DNA of 64,000 nt from Buddleja alternifolia (Eukaryota; Streptophyta; Magnoliopsida; Lamiales; Scrophulariaceae): assembly GCA_019426215.1 (NCBI GenBank), contig CM033406.1, positions 1,007,001 through 1,071,000 on the forward strand, given 5' to 3'. Positions within the stretch are counted from its first letter, which is position 1. Each line of letters opens with the position of its first letter. Under the pieces are notes generated by a model, which saw nothing but the letters and a program-made list of their open reading frames with translations, did no database searches and had not been told where the DNA came from. Of the stretch, positions 1 to 11,735 are shown piece after piece. Made by a program: the position numbers and the translations under genes.

Positions 1-1159
1 ATGCGGTTTGTAGCACTTTACCCCCTGTGTGCTGCCCGAAGCTGACCGAGGGGGTAAAGTGCACATATATGACCGAGGGGGCAAAGTGCACAGAAGACGA
101 ATTTTTAATTTCCAAACTTTCGATCTTTACAGCGACGATCTCGAAAATGAACACACAAAAAATACATACAATCAGCTACTGTATGTAATTTTTACTGAGT
201 GAATTGACAATGATGAATTGCAGATGAATATATCTTATATTAATGATGAATTGTTGATGATTCCGAGCTGAAATTGCCGATGTGAGATGAAATTGCCGGT
301 GATGAATTGATGATACAAGAATTGAATATGAATTTATTGTTTTCTGTATCAAACGTATCTTCTGTTTACTGAACTTGGAAGGAGTATTAAAAAATGGAAG
401 AAGAATATTTTATTGCGTAAAATAAGGGATTTGATTTGGCTCCTGCATGTTATTTGCATGAGTTTGTTAGACCTATTGACCAAAATGCCCCCCATCATCA
501 TTAAATTAAATATAAAATCCGAAATAATGGCTTTCAATATGGACCTTGGAATCAAATGGTTTAAATGGTCTAGATTGGATCTTTTATCTTACCTAAACTA
601 TAAGGATGTATTTGATTCATACCCTAAATATATATATATATATTAAACACATATGAGCATGAAATGGCAGGTGTCCTTAGCAAAATGGGGGGTTAGAGCA
701 CGTGTACTCCCTTACTTCTTTCTTTCTTTTTTTTCTTGAGATTATAATCTAGTCACTAACTTTTAGGACTTTACAATTTAGCCTCCAAACTTTATGTAAC
801 TTGCAGTGTAGTCCAAAAATTTAATAAATTTCATTCAATCTGGTCCAAGAACTTATTATTTCTCTCAATCATGTAACAACATATTTCCCAGATGGTCCTT
901 CGAAGTAAATAACCAATGTGGGAAAGTGAAAGTATGGGGTGTTATACGTAGTTTTCGTCGCACTCGTCGCGGGGTTTTTCCACCACGATTCTCACAAAAA
1001 TTAGATTTTTCAATTCACAAGTCATCATACTACAACATACATGAATTAAATGCAGAAAAATTATGGATTACTATCATGAAAAAAAATATTCAAAACATGC
1101 TTCAAAAACGCGAAAAACACACAATCACGTGATCAATTAAATACAGAAATCAGAGATTG
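1..1159. other. AT-rich intergenic DNA, no gene recognised
   Basis: No gene is supported here; the short open frames lack recognisable domains. At 13-26 and 49-62 there is a 14-bp inverted repeat (GCACTTTACCCCCT and its complement), and a direct repeat beginning GACCGAGGGGG occurs at 44 and 71. The part next to 1160 is probably the leader of the minus-strand copia element whose PBS and LTR follow, because a PBS should be flanked by internal sequence. Confidence 0.5.
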
Positions 1160-1171
1160 GCTCTGATACCA
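1160..1171 (-). other. Retrotransposon primer binding site (initiator-Met tRNA)
   Basis: The plus strand reads GCTCTGATACCA, the complement of the plant initiator-Met tRNA primer binding site TGGTATCAGAGC. It lies one base from the LTR that starts at 1173, which fixes that LTR as the 5' LTR of a minus-strand element whose body lay to the left. Confidence 0.85.
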
Positions 1172-1172
1172 C

Positions 1173-2789
1173 TGTTGGGGAAAAATTGCATAAAATCAAA
1201 TAACGCAGCGGAAGAATATATATATTTAAATCCCAGTGGCTCATCTCTATTTCTCATATTTAAATTGGGTTTCGAATTCAATTACCGTTCTTCGCATATG
1301 TTGAATTCTGAATCAGCTTTGCAATCCCTTCTTGAACAGCAAATCCGTTGTTGTCTCTAAATTGCCACACAGGAGTCAAAAACGAAAATCTTCTTCTTTT
1401 CTCTTGAGGGAGACGGCTAGAGAGAGAGAGAGGATGGAGTATTTTGACTTGGAGAGAAAGTTATATGTTAATCACTTGGTTAATTTTCTCTAAGTATTAT
1501 ATTTATACTACAACAAAACAATAACCTAGGCCTAAAAAACACCCTCATGGACGCCCACTTCGAGTCTTTTAAAGCCTTCGGGCTTTAGGCCTATTATGCT
1601 ATTTAATTAATTAAATAATTAATATTATTTATTCAATAAATAAATTAATTAAATAATCAATTGAATCCATGTTAATTTTATAATTAAATTCCTCTAAGGA
1701 ATTAATTAATTCATTAACTTAATTAATTAATAAAATCATCTAATGATTAATTAATTAATCACGATATCCAATACCGAAAATTCTCTCAAGTCTTTTTCCA
1801 TGATTTTCCTTTTGCACTTCCTTTAAGCGTGACTCTTTAGGTTCGTCTCAAAAGGCAATTGGGAGAAAACCAAAAGGATGTGAGTAACACCTAGCCAGTC
1901 ACGTGGCTCACATCGTATCCCAATTGAGAACGAATGAGTAGGATCATTCCAAACCACATACGATGTGAATATCGTACGAGTATAAACCTTTTATTCTTAT
2001 ATCTCAATCAAGTGAAAGTCATGGTTTCAGTCAAACTCACATGACTTGACCATATGCTTAGCTCATAATGAGTCGAGGTCATTTTATGCTTTGGCCAAAG
2101 ATTTTTAACCTCACTCATTCATGACTGCATAGGATATTTAGCTCATTCACTTATGAGAGAATCAATCTCATTTTGCTAATCAGTTAACAATGCTACTTGA
2201 CCATCAAGTCACACTTCCAGGTCGATCCCACCAAAGGGTGATTTGGATCTAACTACTCTAATGACAGACTTGATGTTACAAGTATATCTTCAACTCGATT
2301 CCTCAGGTCTAAGGTTCACGCATACCTATCACAACTTATCAATTTCATCATTGACTGTTAGTGAGTGAATACCCATGTGATGAAACCGATGCGAGCCATT
2401 TTCAAACATATTAGTCCAACTGATATGTCTATGACATAAGTTCCCACTATCATTCCCATAGTGTTCGACTGGCACTTTCTCTGTCGAAACTTATATCATG
2501 CAAGTCCTTGTTCTGTATTGATGTCCAGTCAAATACTTTCTTAGACTTGTGAACCCTATTTAGAGAATAAGGATCAAACCCTTCTAGTGTCATTCTTCCT
2601 ATCCCATAGGAAGTAGAAGGTTTGCCTTATTCTCAAGGATTTTACGTTGTTTATTAACACCTTACAAATGCCTATAAGAAAACAACAAGATAATGCCTTA
2701 TATATATAATAAAAAGATATTGTTTAGTTACAAGTCAATGCCCTATAAATTTATCCTCTTTATAGCATTTGAGGGCATACACTCTAACA
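1173..2789 (-). repeat. Ty1/copia 5' LTR in minus orientation
   Basis: The segment runs from TGTTGGGG to CTCTAACA, starting with TG and ending with CA, 1,617 bp, with a PBS just outside its left edge. Read on the minus strand it is a diverged relative of the plus-strand LTRs at 4124-6910 and 24835-26608: both ends and a central stretch (around 2370-2600) match their complements. It is therefore the same LTR family in inverted orientation. The matching 3' LTR and coding body are not in the window, so this is a truncated element. Confidence 0.8.
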
Positions 2790-3960
2790 GAAGTTACCGC
2801 CTTTGTGGAAGGATTTCAAGAACTATTTGAAACATAAGAGAAAGGAGATGAGTCTAGAAGACTTGGTTGTTCGACTCAGAATAGAGGAAGACAATCATGG
2901 CTCTAACAAGAAGCCTCATGTGCAGGCGACAGCCAACATCGCCGAAGTTCCGGAAAGCTCCAACCGGAAGAGGAAGTTTCAATGGAAATCCAAAGGAAAT
3001 TCCCAAAAAAAGCAAGCTAGGAAAGGGAAGTCAAAATAGGAATAAGGTTGTTTCAACTGTGGCCGGCCGAGTCAATAGGCTAGAGACTGCATATAGCCCA
3101 AGAAAAATAAGTCTCAAAAACAAGGTTCTGATCAAAACCAGAACAAAGGTAAACAGGTTTAGAACCAGGTTCACCTAGTTGTTGATAACGTACAACGCCT
3201 CAACGAAATGATCGATGACCTATCTAACAATAGGGTCCCACTAGATTTGTCTTAACTCAATCTCACTATTATTGTGTTCGAGACAAACTTGGTGGACAAC
3301 CATAGGGAATGGTTCATCGACACTGAGGCTCCCCGCCACATCTGTTCCGATAAGGAGTATTCTAATTTATGGCATGTTAGACTAGGATATGTGAATTATA
3401 ATACTATGCAAAGACTAATAAATTTAAATTTATTACCAACCTTCAAAGTTGATACTCAACACATATCCTAGTTTGAAACCAAACTAGTCAAACAACTGTT
3501 TCTCTCCGTGGAAAGGAACTCCGCACCTCTAGAACTTATTCACAGTTATATTTGTGACTTAAAGTTTGTGCAAACTAGAAGTGGGAAAAAATATTTCATT
3601 ACATTCATAGATGATTGCACAAAATTTTTTATGTGTATTTACTAAAAAGTAAAGACGAAGCGCTTGAAGCTATTACACATTGCAAAACTGAAGTTGAGAA
3701 TCAACTTGGGAAAAAGGATAAAAGCTATCCGAAGTGATAGAGGTGGAGAATAGGGAGCACATTTTGATGAATTCTGTACCAACTCTTGAATTATTCATCA
3801 AACGACGTCACCATATTCACCTCAATCAAATGGTGTTACTGAACGCAAAAATCGCATCCTCAAAGAAATGATGAATGCGAAGTTGATAAATTTTGGATTA
3901 CCTCGGAATTTGTGGGGGAAGGCGATCCTCTCCGCCAATAGGCATAATCAGCGGATTTCA
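2790..3960 (+). pseudogene. Decayed Ty1/copia gag-pol fragment
   Basis: Conceptual translation shows a basic gag C-terminal region (2803-3039), a broken zinc knuckle near 3050-3100, a protease site where the expected D-T-G-A reads D-T-E-A (about 3310-3345), a gag-pre-integrase H-x-x-L-G-like stretch (3370-3400) and integrase core motifs including R-S-D-R-G-G-E near 3730 and a region resembling S-P-Q-x-N-G-V near 3820. Several stops and frameshifts interrupt it, and the RT and RNase H are missing. It abuts the minus-strand LTR at 2789 but has the opposite orientation, so it belongs to a different element. It cannot make a functional polyprotein. Confidence 0.8.
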
Positions 3961-4123
3961 TTGCCTAAGTTTTTACAAAAATATAACTGACCATATTACT
4001 ATATAAATACATTGTATAAATATAGTCATAGAATTTAAATTAGATATAAGTTACATTAGCAATATATAAGGTAACTTTTTACATGGCAAAATGGTGAAAG
4101 AAGAACTTATCCAAGTCATTATC

Positions 4124-5039
4124 TGTTAGGATTATACCCTCAGATGCCATAGAGGATAGAATGTATAGGGCATATATCTTGTACCTGAACTTAAACTCTT
4201 CTTAAATAAATGGCATTATTGAGTTTTCACTTAATTCTTATCTGCATCTATAAGTAGGGGTGGGCGTCGGGTGGGTAATTCGGGTTCGGGTATTTCGGGT
4301 TCGGGTAGCAATTTTTGCTACCCAATTAGATACCCAAAATTGTCGGGTACCCGATATTCGGGTACCCGAAAAACCGGGTACCCGAAAGTTCGGGTTTCGG
4401 GTACCCGGTTACCCCTTTCAATCTGCTTAATAGCTTTGGGAATCTTTATGAGTTGGTTGGATGTTCAAACTTCAAAAGTAAAGTTCCTTTACTCTTTTTT
4501 ATTTTATATTATATTTAACCTCAATCAACTACATTTTGGCATTATACAGAAAGGAAATTTTTGCCTACATCAACTTTTTCTCTCTCCCAAATTCCACCAT
4601 TCTCCGAAATCTAGTCCAATACTTTCTCTCTCTACCCTCTCACTTCTGATCTGAGTCAACTCGCTCATTTCATCTTCGCAAACTCACCTACGATACGTAT
4701 ACACACAAGATCCATACACGCATCTATACATACATATACACGCAGGTGTTTAATTAGGTTAGCGTAATTAAACTTGAGCACCTCAATTTTTAAATTTGGG
4801 GTCAAAACAGAGGCCTGCGACTCTGTTTTGTTTTTGCATTTTGCAAGCTAAAGCTGCAAACAAAAGAGGCTTTAGCTTGCATTTGTTTTTTTTTTTTTAA
4901 ATATTATTAATATTCATTTAAATGTGAAATTAAGAAATAAGTTAAGATTTAACAATTAATTAAATTGAAATTGAATGTAACAGGTGAAGAGTTAAGAGGT
5001 TTTTTCTTTTGTGTTCTGCACGGTATATGTATCAATGTA

Positions 5040-5080
<41 letters not shown>

Positions 5081-6910
5081 CTTTGAAACTCGGGTACCCG
5101 ATTGGGTAATCGGGTAGGAACTTCCTACCCGATACCCAAACCCGAACTGTAGATCGGGTTCGGGTAATACCCGATACCCGAAATTTTTAAAAAAACTGCT
5201 ACCCGAATTACCCGAACCCGATCGGGTCGGGTGGGTACCCGAAAACCCGACCCGAACGCCCAGCCCTATCTATAAGTTGTGTAAAACGTTTTGTCCATGT
5301 TTTCAGTGTGATCTCTCTACTTCCTATGGGATAGGAAGATTGACACTAGAGAGATCGATCTTGATTACTAAAATAAGTTCGCAAGTAATATGAAGTCTTT
5401 AATGGACAAATAAAGACTTCAAATAATTGTACACTCTTAGCTCCGACATGGGAGTGCTTGTCCGGTATCATGGGATGATAGGAGATTAAAATTGTAGACA
5501 CGTCAGTGGAACTGATATGTTCGAACACGACTCGCATCGGTTCTGTCACATGGGTTTTCACTCTGTGACTGTCAATGACGGAACTGATTATGCGTAATAG
5601 GTATATGTGAACCTTTTGACCTGAAGTATCAGGCTGAAGATGCACTTGTGTGGTCAAGTCTTTCACTAGAGTAGTTAGACTCAATTCACCCTTTGGTGGG
5701 GTCAACCTCGAAATGCGGACTTGATGGGCAAGTTCTAATCTTAGCTGATATCTAATATGAGATTTGTTCTCTCATAAGTGAATGAGTATGTACCCTATGT
5801 AATTATAGATAAATAGAGATCAAAGTCTTTGGCCAAAGCAAACGAGACGATTGTGCTTGGCACTAAATCCATCTCAATGATCTCGTATTTATTATATTTT
5901 ATACATATGGTCAAGTCCAGTGAGTGTGACATAACCATGACTCTCACTTGACCGGGGAACGTGAACAAAGGGTTTATACATAAACGATATTTACGATTGG
6001 AAGGTTTCAGAATGATCTTATCATTCGTTTTTGTTTGGGTTAGGAAGTGGGCCACGTGACTGGCTGGGTGTTACCCACTTCCTTTGGTTTCCTCTCATTG
6101 CCAAAACGAAACGAACCTAAAGAGTCGTGCTAAAGGATTGACAAAGAAAAATGAAGAAAAAAGAATTTCTATTATTTCTTCTGGGAGTTTTAATTTATTG
6201 GATAAATTAAATAGTTAATTATTCATCAGATGAAATAATTAATTATAATGATAAGATTAATTATTCATTAATTTTCTTATGAAATATATTAATGAATTAA
6301 TTTATCTAATTAATTTATTTATTTATTGAATATAATAAATTATTAATTGAAATAAGAAATTAATTAAACAAAACAAATCCCAGGCTAAATAAGGAGTCCA
6401 ATTGGACGCCTATGAGGCCTCAAAGTGGCGTCTTTGAGAGGCCACATATTAGGGCTCCTTTGTTTTGACTTGTTCAATAAGTCATGAGGTATATAAGGAC
6501 TATTTGACTTAGAACAAGAAAGAAGAAGAATACACAACTCTCATAACTCTCAAAAGAAAGAAAAATATTCCTCCCCTCTATACCTAGCCGTGGACCATAG
6601 AGAAAGAAGAAAGGGGATTTTTCGTTTGTTGATCCGTGCGTGACGATTTAGAGACGAAATATTTTCGTTGTTCGGATCAAGTTCAAGTTTGAAGAATCAA
6701 AACAAAGGATTGAAGATTTGGAGCTTCAATATTTCGAGTTTAGAGAAGAAGAAATTTTTCTCTATCATTATAGTCATATTAACGAATAAGTTTTATTCGT
6801 TATACGCTTTTAGATTCAATAATGTGAATTAGAGTACCAATTGGGTTTTTGTTTTTTAATTTTTGAAATCCCTTCTGCTGCGTTTATGCTTTTTCGAACG
6901 AAACCCAACA
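4124..6910 (+). repeat. Solo Ty1/copia LTR, interrupted by a hAT element
   Basis: The LTR starts TGTTAGGATT and ends CCCAACA. It is flanked by the 5-bp direct repeat TTATC (4119-4123 and 6911-6915), a clean TSD. Removing the nested hAT element leaves about 1.77 kb, close to the related LTR at 24835-26608 (1,774 bp), to which it aligns along its length with scattered substitutions. No internal sequence separates LTR and flank, as expected of a solo LTR made by LTR-LTR recombination. Confidence 0.88.
4255..5268. mobile_element. Non-autonomous hAT element
   Basis: A 1,014-bp element with terminal inverted repeats (left TAGGGGTGGGCG, right CGCCCAGCCCTA) and an exact 8-bp TSD TCTATAAG at 4247-4254 and 5269-5276. 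The subterminal regions are dense in GGGTACCCGA-like motifs in both orientations, usual for hAT subterminal transposase sites. It carries no transposase; the open frame at 4271-4654 runs through the subterminal repeats and is not a gene. An (AT)n tract lies at about 5049-5078. The sister LTR at 24835 lacks this element and shows the unoccupied site near 24955. Confidence 0.92.
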
Positions 6911-7200
6911 TTATCCACATACAAAAGAGATGGATTCATTGGTGGTATTCATTTTAAATATTATAAATAGTTATTGCCCCATGCGTTTCACAGGAACAAA
7001 TTTATTTGCAAAATAATTCATCACTTAAGGTCTTAAATATAACTTCACATTATCCAAAAATATATTGGTATAATTTTTCTTCATTTTATTAAAATCTATA
7101 CACTTATACCATAATACGCAACAATATATATACAAACAAAAACTCAATAGAAGCACAATTAGAATATTATTAATTACCATATATATATATATATATATAT
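6911..7200. repeat. Duplicated flank, copy A part 1
   Basis: The sequence after the solo LTR matches 26609-26880 nearly base for base, up to an (AT)n tract where a large insertion interrupts it. It continues at 17280-18788. No gene is recognised in it. Confidence 0.88.
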
Positions 7201-7249
7201 ATACATAACAGTATAAGACCTTAGCTACAGTGACTTTGGTCGTCAAGTT

Positions 7250-8630
7250 GTTTGTCGTTTAGTGTATGAATTTTTTTATTTTTCATTCAAAACGACACCG
7301 TATCAATTTAGGGACAAAAGCGACTTCTTACGTTCAATGTTTGCTGACGCGCCGATCTACGGATGAGATTTGATTCAAGTTGGCATATTAAACGCTGAAG
7401 TTTTCTATTTAAACCAGCATCTTCTTCTCACTTCACACCCATTTTCACAGTGATATTCAGCAGCATTCTGCTATTTTCCAAGGTTTTTTTTTTCTCTCCC
7501 TTGATAATTAACTCTCTTTAAATATACTTTATAGTTATCTATTTATTTTACTTATATTATCATTTTAATTTGTTTAGATGTTATGCAAGATACCCCTTTC
7601 CCAGATTATTTTTCTTCAGTTAGCCTTGTGGGCATTGATTTTTGTTTATACAATTTTGTTCCAGCAATTAATTTACTTTTGTTATCATATTTATTGTTTA
7701 TCCGCTTTTTATAGTGTATTTTTTTCCCCATTTTTTCCGTATTTATCTATATTTTGTCCTCTGTTAATTGAGCTGCTCTGTTTGTTTTGTTTTTGCATTA
7801 AATTTTTGCAGTTTTTGTTTATTCATTTGGTTAACTAATACTAAATATACCGTTTATCCCTAATTTTTTCGCTTTCATTCTTTCTTACGGTTATTCGCTT
7901 TGGTTATTTGGGAGTTCTTCCCCTAATGGGATTAAGTTTTTATCTCTTTCCATACTTTTCTATTTAATTATAGTTATTTCTGTGTAATTGCGTTTTATAT
8001 TGGCATTTCATTTGTTAGATTTCTTTTTTTATACGCCCATCCTTTTTGCTGATATTCTTTATTAGTATATTTTCATATTTGTGCACGTACGTATTTTGTC
8101 TAGGAAATCAATTATATTTTAACATTTTTTCACGTAAGTAGCATTAAGTTGTTATTCATTTATTTAACCTGCCTAATTAAAATATATTGTGTCAATGAAT
8201 AAGCCTACGAAGTCTATTTGATTTCATGTGTATTTAATGCGTATTTTAATTAAGTTGTTATAAATTTAGCGTTCCAATTACTGCATTGAAGTTCGTTTTG
8301 AATAACGAGGATCGTTGTATAGCGGATGGTTCTTTCATATTGAGTGTTATTACTGATTTGGGATATTACGGAATACAATTTTAAAAAAATATATATATTT
8401 TAGGTGAAATTTTATATATTCTTTATAATTTTTTCATAGTTTATTTTACTTATTTTGTTGGTTTTGTATCATTGAAATTCCTTTTATCGGGATACGCGGC
8501 GATTTGTTTAGGTGGGATTGCATGCGTAATTATATTGTTTGTGTATTGGGTCGGCCCAACTTTTTTTATTTTTTATTAAATGGGTTTCATCATGTGGACT
8601 GGTTCGGGTTACTAGCTGTTCGAACCAAGC
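7250..8630. other. AT-rich stretch without recognisable gene
   Basis: This lies inside the large insertion. It includes a TATA-like CTATTTAAACC near 7407 followed by a pyrimidine-rich stretch, which could be a promoter and leader for the small frame at 8631. The hydrophobic open frame at 7578-7838 is T-rich low-complexity sequence without support as a gene. Confidence 0.4.
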
Positions 8631-8900
8631 ATGAGTGAATCAAATAGACTTCGTAGGCTTAAGTATGCGAGAAAAACTCCCGCGCAGCGCGATGAGTATT
8701 TAATGTGTCGAAGATCCGCCTACGCCGCAAGGTCAGTTCAACAATCGGGTGCAAGCGAGTGTGTTGTTGATTCACCGCCTAATTTTGATTACGCGGGTGC
8801 AAGCGAGTGTGTTGCTGATACACAGCTGAAGATGTGTTGGAAATCGGAACCAACGGCGATACTCTTGACTTTTGATGATTTTATCAGTATCGGAAAGTAA
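8631..8900 (+). CDS. Hypothetical basic 89-aa protein, possibly Helitron-associated
   Basis: A short frame of 89 codons. The N-terminal 40 residues are rich in Arg and Lys with the pattern RRLKYARK, then QRDEYL and RRSAYAAR, which resembles the basic repeat region at the start of some plant Helitron-encoded proteins. Two imperfect copies of a GASECV(V/A)D motif follow at about residues 41 and 60. The family resemblance is from memory and weak. It may be a first exon or a remnant; no helicase or Rep sequence follows. The surroundings (a large insertion with a Helitron-like end) are the main reason to keep it. Confidence 0.3.
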   Translation: MSESNRLRRLKYARKTPAQRDEYLMCRRSAYAARSVQQSGASECVVDSPPNFDYAGASECVADTQLKMCWKSEPTAILLTFDDFISIGK

Positions 8901-10690
8901 TACCTTTAAACCTTTTATGGATCTCAATTTTGAATCCCATGTTTATTTCTTTTTCTTGAGTACTGATCTTAAGCTACTGCTATGTGTGTTTAAGATTCAA
9001 TTGAAGAAAATTATTTAGTTTGATAAATATACCTCATTTCATTTCAGATCTTTGAGAGGATAAACAATTCTGCCTAGAAAATCTACTGAATTATGAAGAG
9101 AAGTTCAAGAACTTTTATGAAGAGCATCTTCACATCTTCTTATGTACTCATCCCTGACAATCCAAAAGGTTCGATTTCCTACAGAGTTCTTTATTTTTTG
9201 GGCGATTAATGGTTTAATATCATATATAAACAGCAAATATTGTTGGCTTGCAGTTCAATTTTTTTGATTTTGGGGATTTATTTTCTTATTATCATGTATT
9301 TAAAAAGGCAGTGGCTTTTTTTAAAAAGTTTTTTTGCATATGAAAATCTGAAATCTTGAGGGATTGAGATTGAGAAAAGCATCGAGTTTCTCGAGGGCTT
9401 GTCCATAGGAGAAATTTCTCATGTCCTTTTAATTTCATTTTTTCCTGCGTCGCGGAAGAGCTAGAAACAATTTTTTTTGTTCTTTAAAATAGCTGCAATC
9501 GCATTAATAAAGTGTTAATATTGACTGATTGTAAACAACAAATTTTAAGTTTGCAATTTAACAAACAAGAAATGTTGTACAAAATATATTTAATTGAATC
9601 AAACGATTTAATGAGTACAAATCTCTAATTATTTATCCTCTGATTCTTCACTTCAAGAACTTTGATTTGGATATTGGAGCAGAAATCGCTTCTTTGATCT
9701 TCTCCAATGTGGATTTGAATGTTTATAACGTTGACGCAAGGGCTCGACAGCTTAATCTCGGATCAAACGATGTAAATGATTTGGGAAGGTTGAAAGCTTC
9801 AAGGTTGACTCGTCGCTTTGATCTTCCTTCAACTTAATTTGGACTTCTATAACGTTTATTCGAGGGTTTAGCACCTTAATCTCGAATTGAATGTTATAAT
9901 TTGATGAATTTTGCCAAGAATGCCTTGAAGTTTGCCTTGAATGTCTTCTTGAATTTGAAGAACTTGTAGAGAGAATTTGGGAACTTCTCTTGTCTTCTCT
10001 TGCTCAAATACACTTGTAAATTGGTGAATTGGTCCATAAATCCTTGAATTTGAACCCCTATATATAGTTGTAGGGGTGGAAGACTTTCCATAATCACCAT
10101 GATTTAATATTGCCAAATTTATGCTTCTCTTGACACATGGCACCTCATGATTGGCCAATACAATAAGTATTTAAATATCAATTATTCAAATATTTAATTT
10201 AAGGATAAAATTTATTAAATCCTTAAATATAAATAAATGAGTTTATTTGATATTAATTTACACGTGTCACCATTTAATTGGCTACAAATTTTAAATGTCT
10301 ACAAATGCCCCCTCGAGACTTGTCCGCGAACGATGCTTGAAGTCGCATCTTGAGTGGATAAGTCGCGACATTTTGATTTCCACAGTTGGGCTTCGCTGAA
10401 TACATGTAGACTTTGGAATTAGAAAAATGACCAAAGATTTGGACATGTGATCCAGAACATTTATTTTTTGGACCATTTAATTTGAGATCCACAATTCCAT
10501 TTCTTTTTAGTGTTCAAAGAGCAGCCCATTAATTGGAAAGTGGGCCAAGTTATAACTTATTTCAGTATGAAAGCCCACTAGAATTCATCCATGTCCAGCA
10601 TGCAATCGTTGGTAGGTAGAAAATTTAAGACTTTCTTTTATATATTAAGTCATTTGGGGCCCACAAAACTGGTGCAGATGGCCTTGTAAC
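8901..10690. other. No gene recognised; LTR-like fragments
   Basis: AT-rich sequence without a convincing coding region. The part around 9660-10320, with phrases such as CAAATGCCCCCTCGAG near 10303, looks like LTR or leader DNA of an old Ty3/gypsy-type element, but I found no paired repeat in the window to prove it. The overlapping minus-strand frames at 9868-10492 show no domain. Confidence 0.35.
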
Positions 10691-10729
10691 ATTGGAGCAT
10701 TCCTCAAGTCATCTTCTTCAACTGAAACA

Positions 10730-11085
10730 TACGGGAAAAGGTAAATCTCCTCTTTTTTTCTTTTTTTTTTTTGGCAGCCATGTTAAGAGCTTCATCGCAT
10801 CATATTTTTTTACTATTCACAAAATCTCCCCTTCTTCACCACTGCCGAAACCTCAGCTCTCTTTCGACCAGAAACTTATGCTTGAGCTACAGAAAAGAGC
10901 TGCTGAAGGAGAATATTTGAGTGACTTGGCTGTGGACTACTCGATTTGCCCATCAAAAGAGGAAGGAGGGATGCTTGGTCGGTTGGTCGGGTGAGAAAAG
11001 GGCAGATGGCGCCAGAATTTGAGGAGGCTATGTTCAATGCTCCACTAAATAAAGTTGTAAACTTTTAAAGTGCAAGACTAAATTT
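10730..11085 (+). pseudogene. Fragment of a parvulin-type PPIase (rhodanese/PpiC, STR12-like) gene
   Basis: Translation gives a parvulin core: residues LMLELQKRAAEGEYLSDLA, then the family signature YSICPSKEEGGMLG (about 10877-10978), then in another frame VRKGQMAPEFEEA and NAPLNKVV, and in a third frame CKTKFGWH (about 11070-11090). These are conserved blocks of the chloroplast-targeted plant rhodanese-like/PpiC protein. The first frame change sits at a near-duplication (GGTCGG...GGTCGG) at 10977-10989; the second is near 11060. The start of the PpiC domain and the rhodanese domain are absent. It cannot give a full protein. It is most simply a captured host gene fragment inside the large insertion. 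Confidence 0.75.
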
Positions 11086-11735
11086 GGGTGGCATTGGAAT
11101 TGCTTTTGCTTTTGGTAGTGGAGTACTCTCGCTTCCCTTTTCTTTATTTAATTCCTCATCTTGTCTCTTTGACCACCCCAATCACCTTGATTTCTTTCCT
11201 TTTCTTCAATAAAATAGAATACTTCCTTCACATAGCATCGGTTGCAACTTATAAAAGGGTGGTGCCTCGAAGTCTTCCTTCTTCATCAGTCAGTTTTCTT
11301 TTAGCTGCACAGCACATATTCAGTATTTATTACACTTCCTTCTTGTTGTTTGTTCGACTTTGGCAAACTGATATACGAATTCTCTCTTCCTGTTCTAAAT
11401 GACATCCACCGGTAGATAAAAAAGACCACAATTCTGTTTGTTTCAGCTCTTGAATACTTTTCAGAATGTTCTCTAGTTTCTCTTTCTTTCTTTTTTTCTT
11501 TTTTTAATAAAAGAATGCTAATTATTATTTTCTACTTTGCTTCTTTTGCCACAGATGTGGTGCCCACAAGGAGGTGACCATGTTTAAACTTTTCATCATT
11601 ATTGGTTTCAAGGGTGACCTGCTGTCCGAGTTGTTCATCTACATTGGCTCCAAGGACTTGGTGCTGTAGAGGCGTTCTTTTGTTCCAAACTTGTATACAA
11701 TTCTCACTTGAGCACAAAAATTCTACGTCAATGGA
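11086..11735. other. Pyrimidine-rich stretch, no gene recognised
   Basis: A T- and C-rich region between the PPIase fragment and the gag fragment. It may hold captured intron sequence from the PPIase gene, since the match stops at the codons for FGWHW, but no further exon was recognised. Confidence 0.35.

Noticed and set aside
4271..4654. 127-codon frame starting with Gly/Ser/Tyr-rich sequence
   Set aside because: It translates the subterminal GGGTACCCGA repeats of the hAT element and is not a gene.
7200..7260. A canonical Helitron 5' end
   Set aside because: No TC following A with a typical 5' motif was found at the left edge of the insertion.
7578..7838. Hydrophobic 86-codon frame resembling a membrane protein
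   Set aside because: T-rich low-complexity DNA gives Phe/Leu-rich frames by chance; there is no domain or context.
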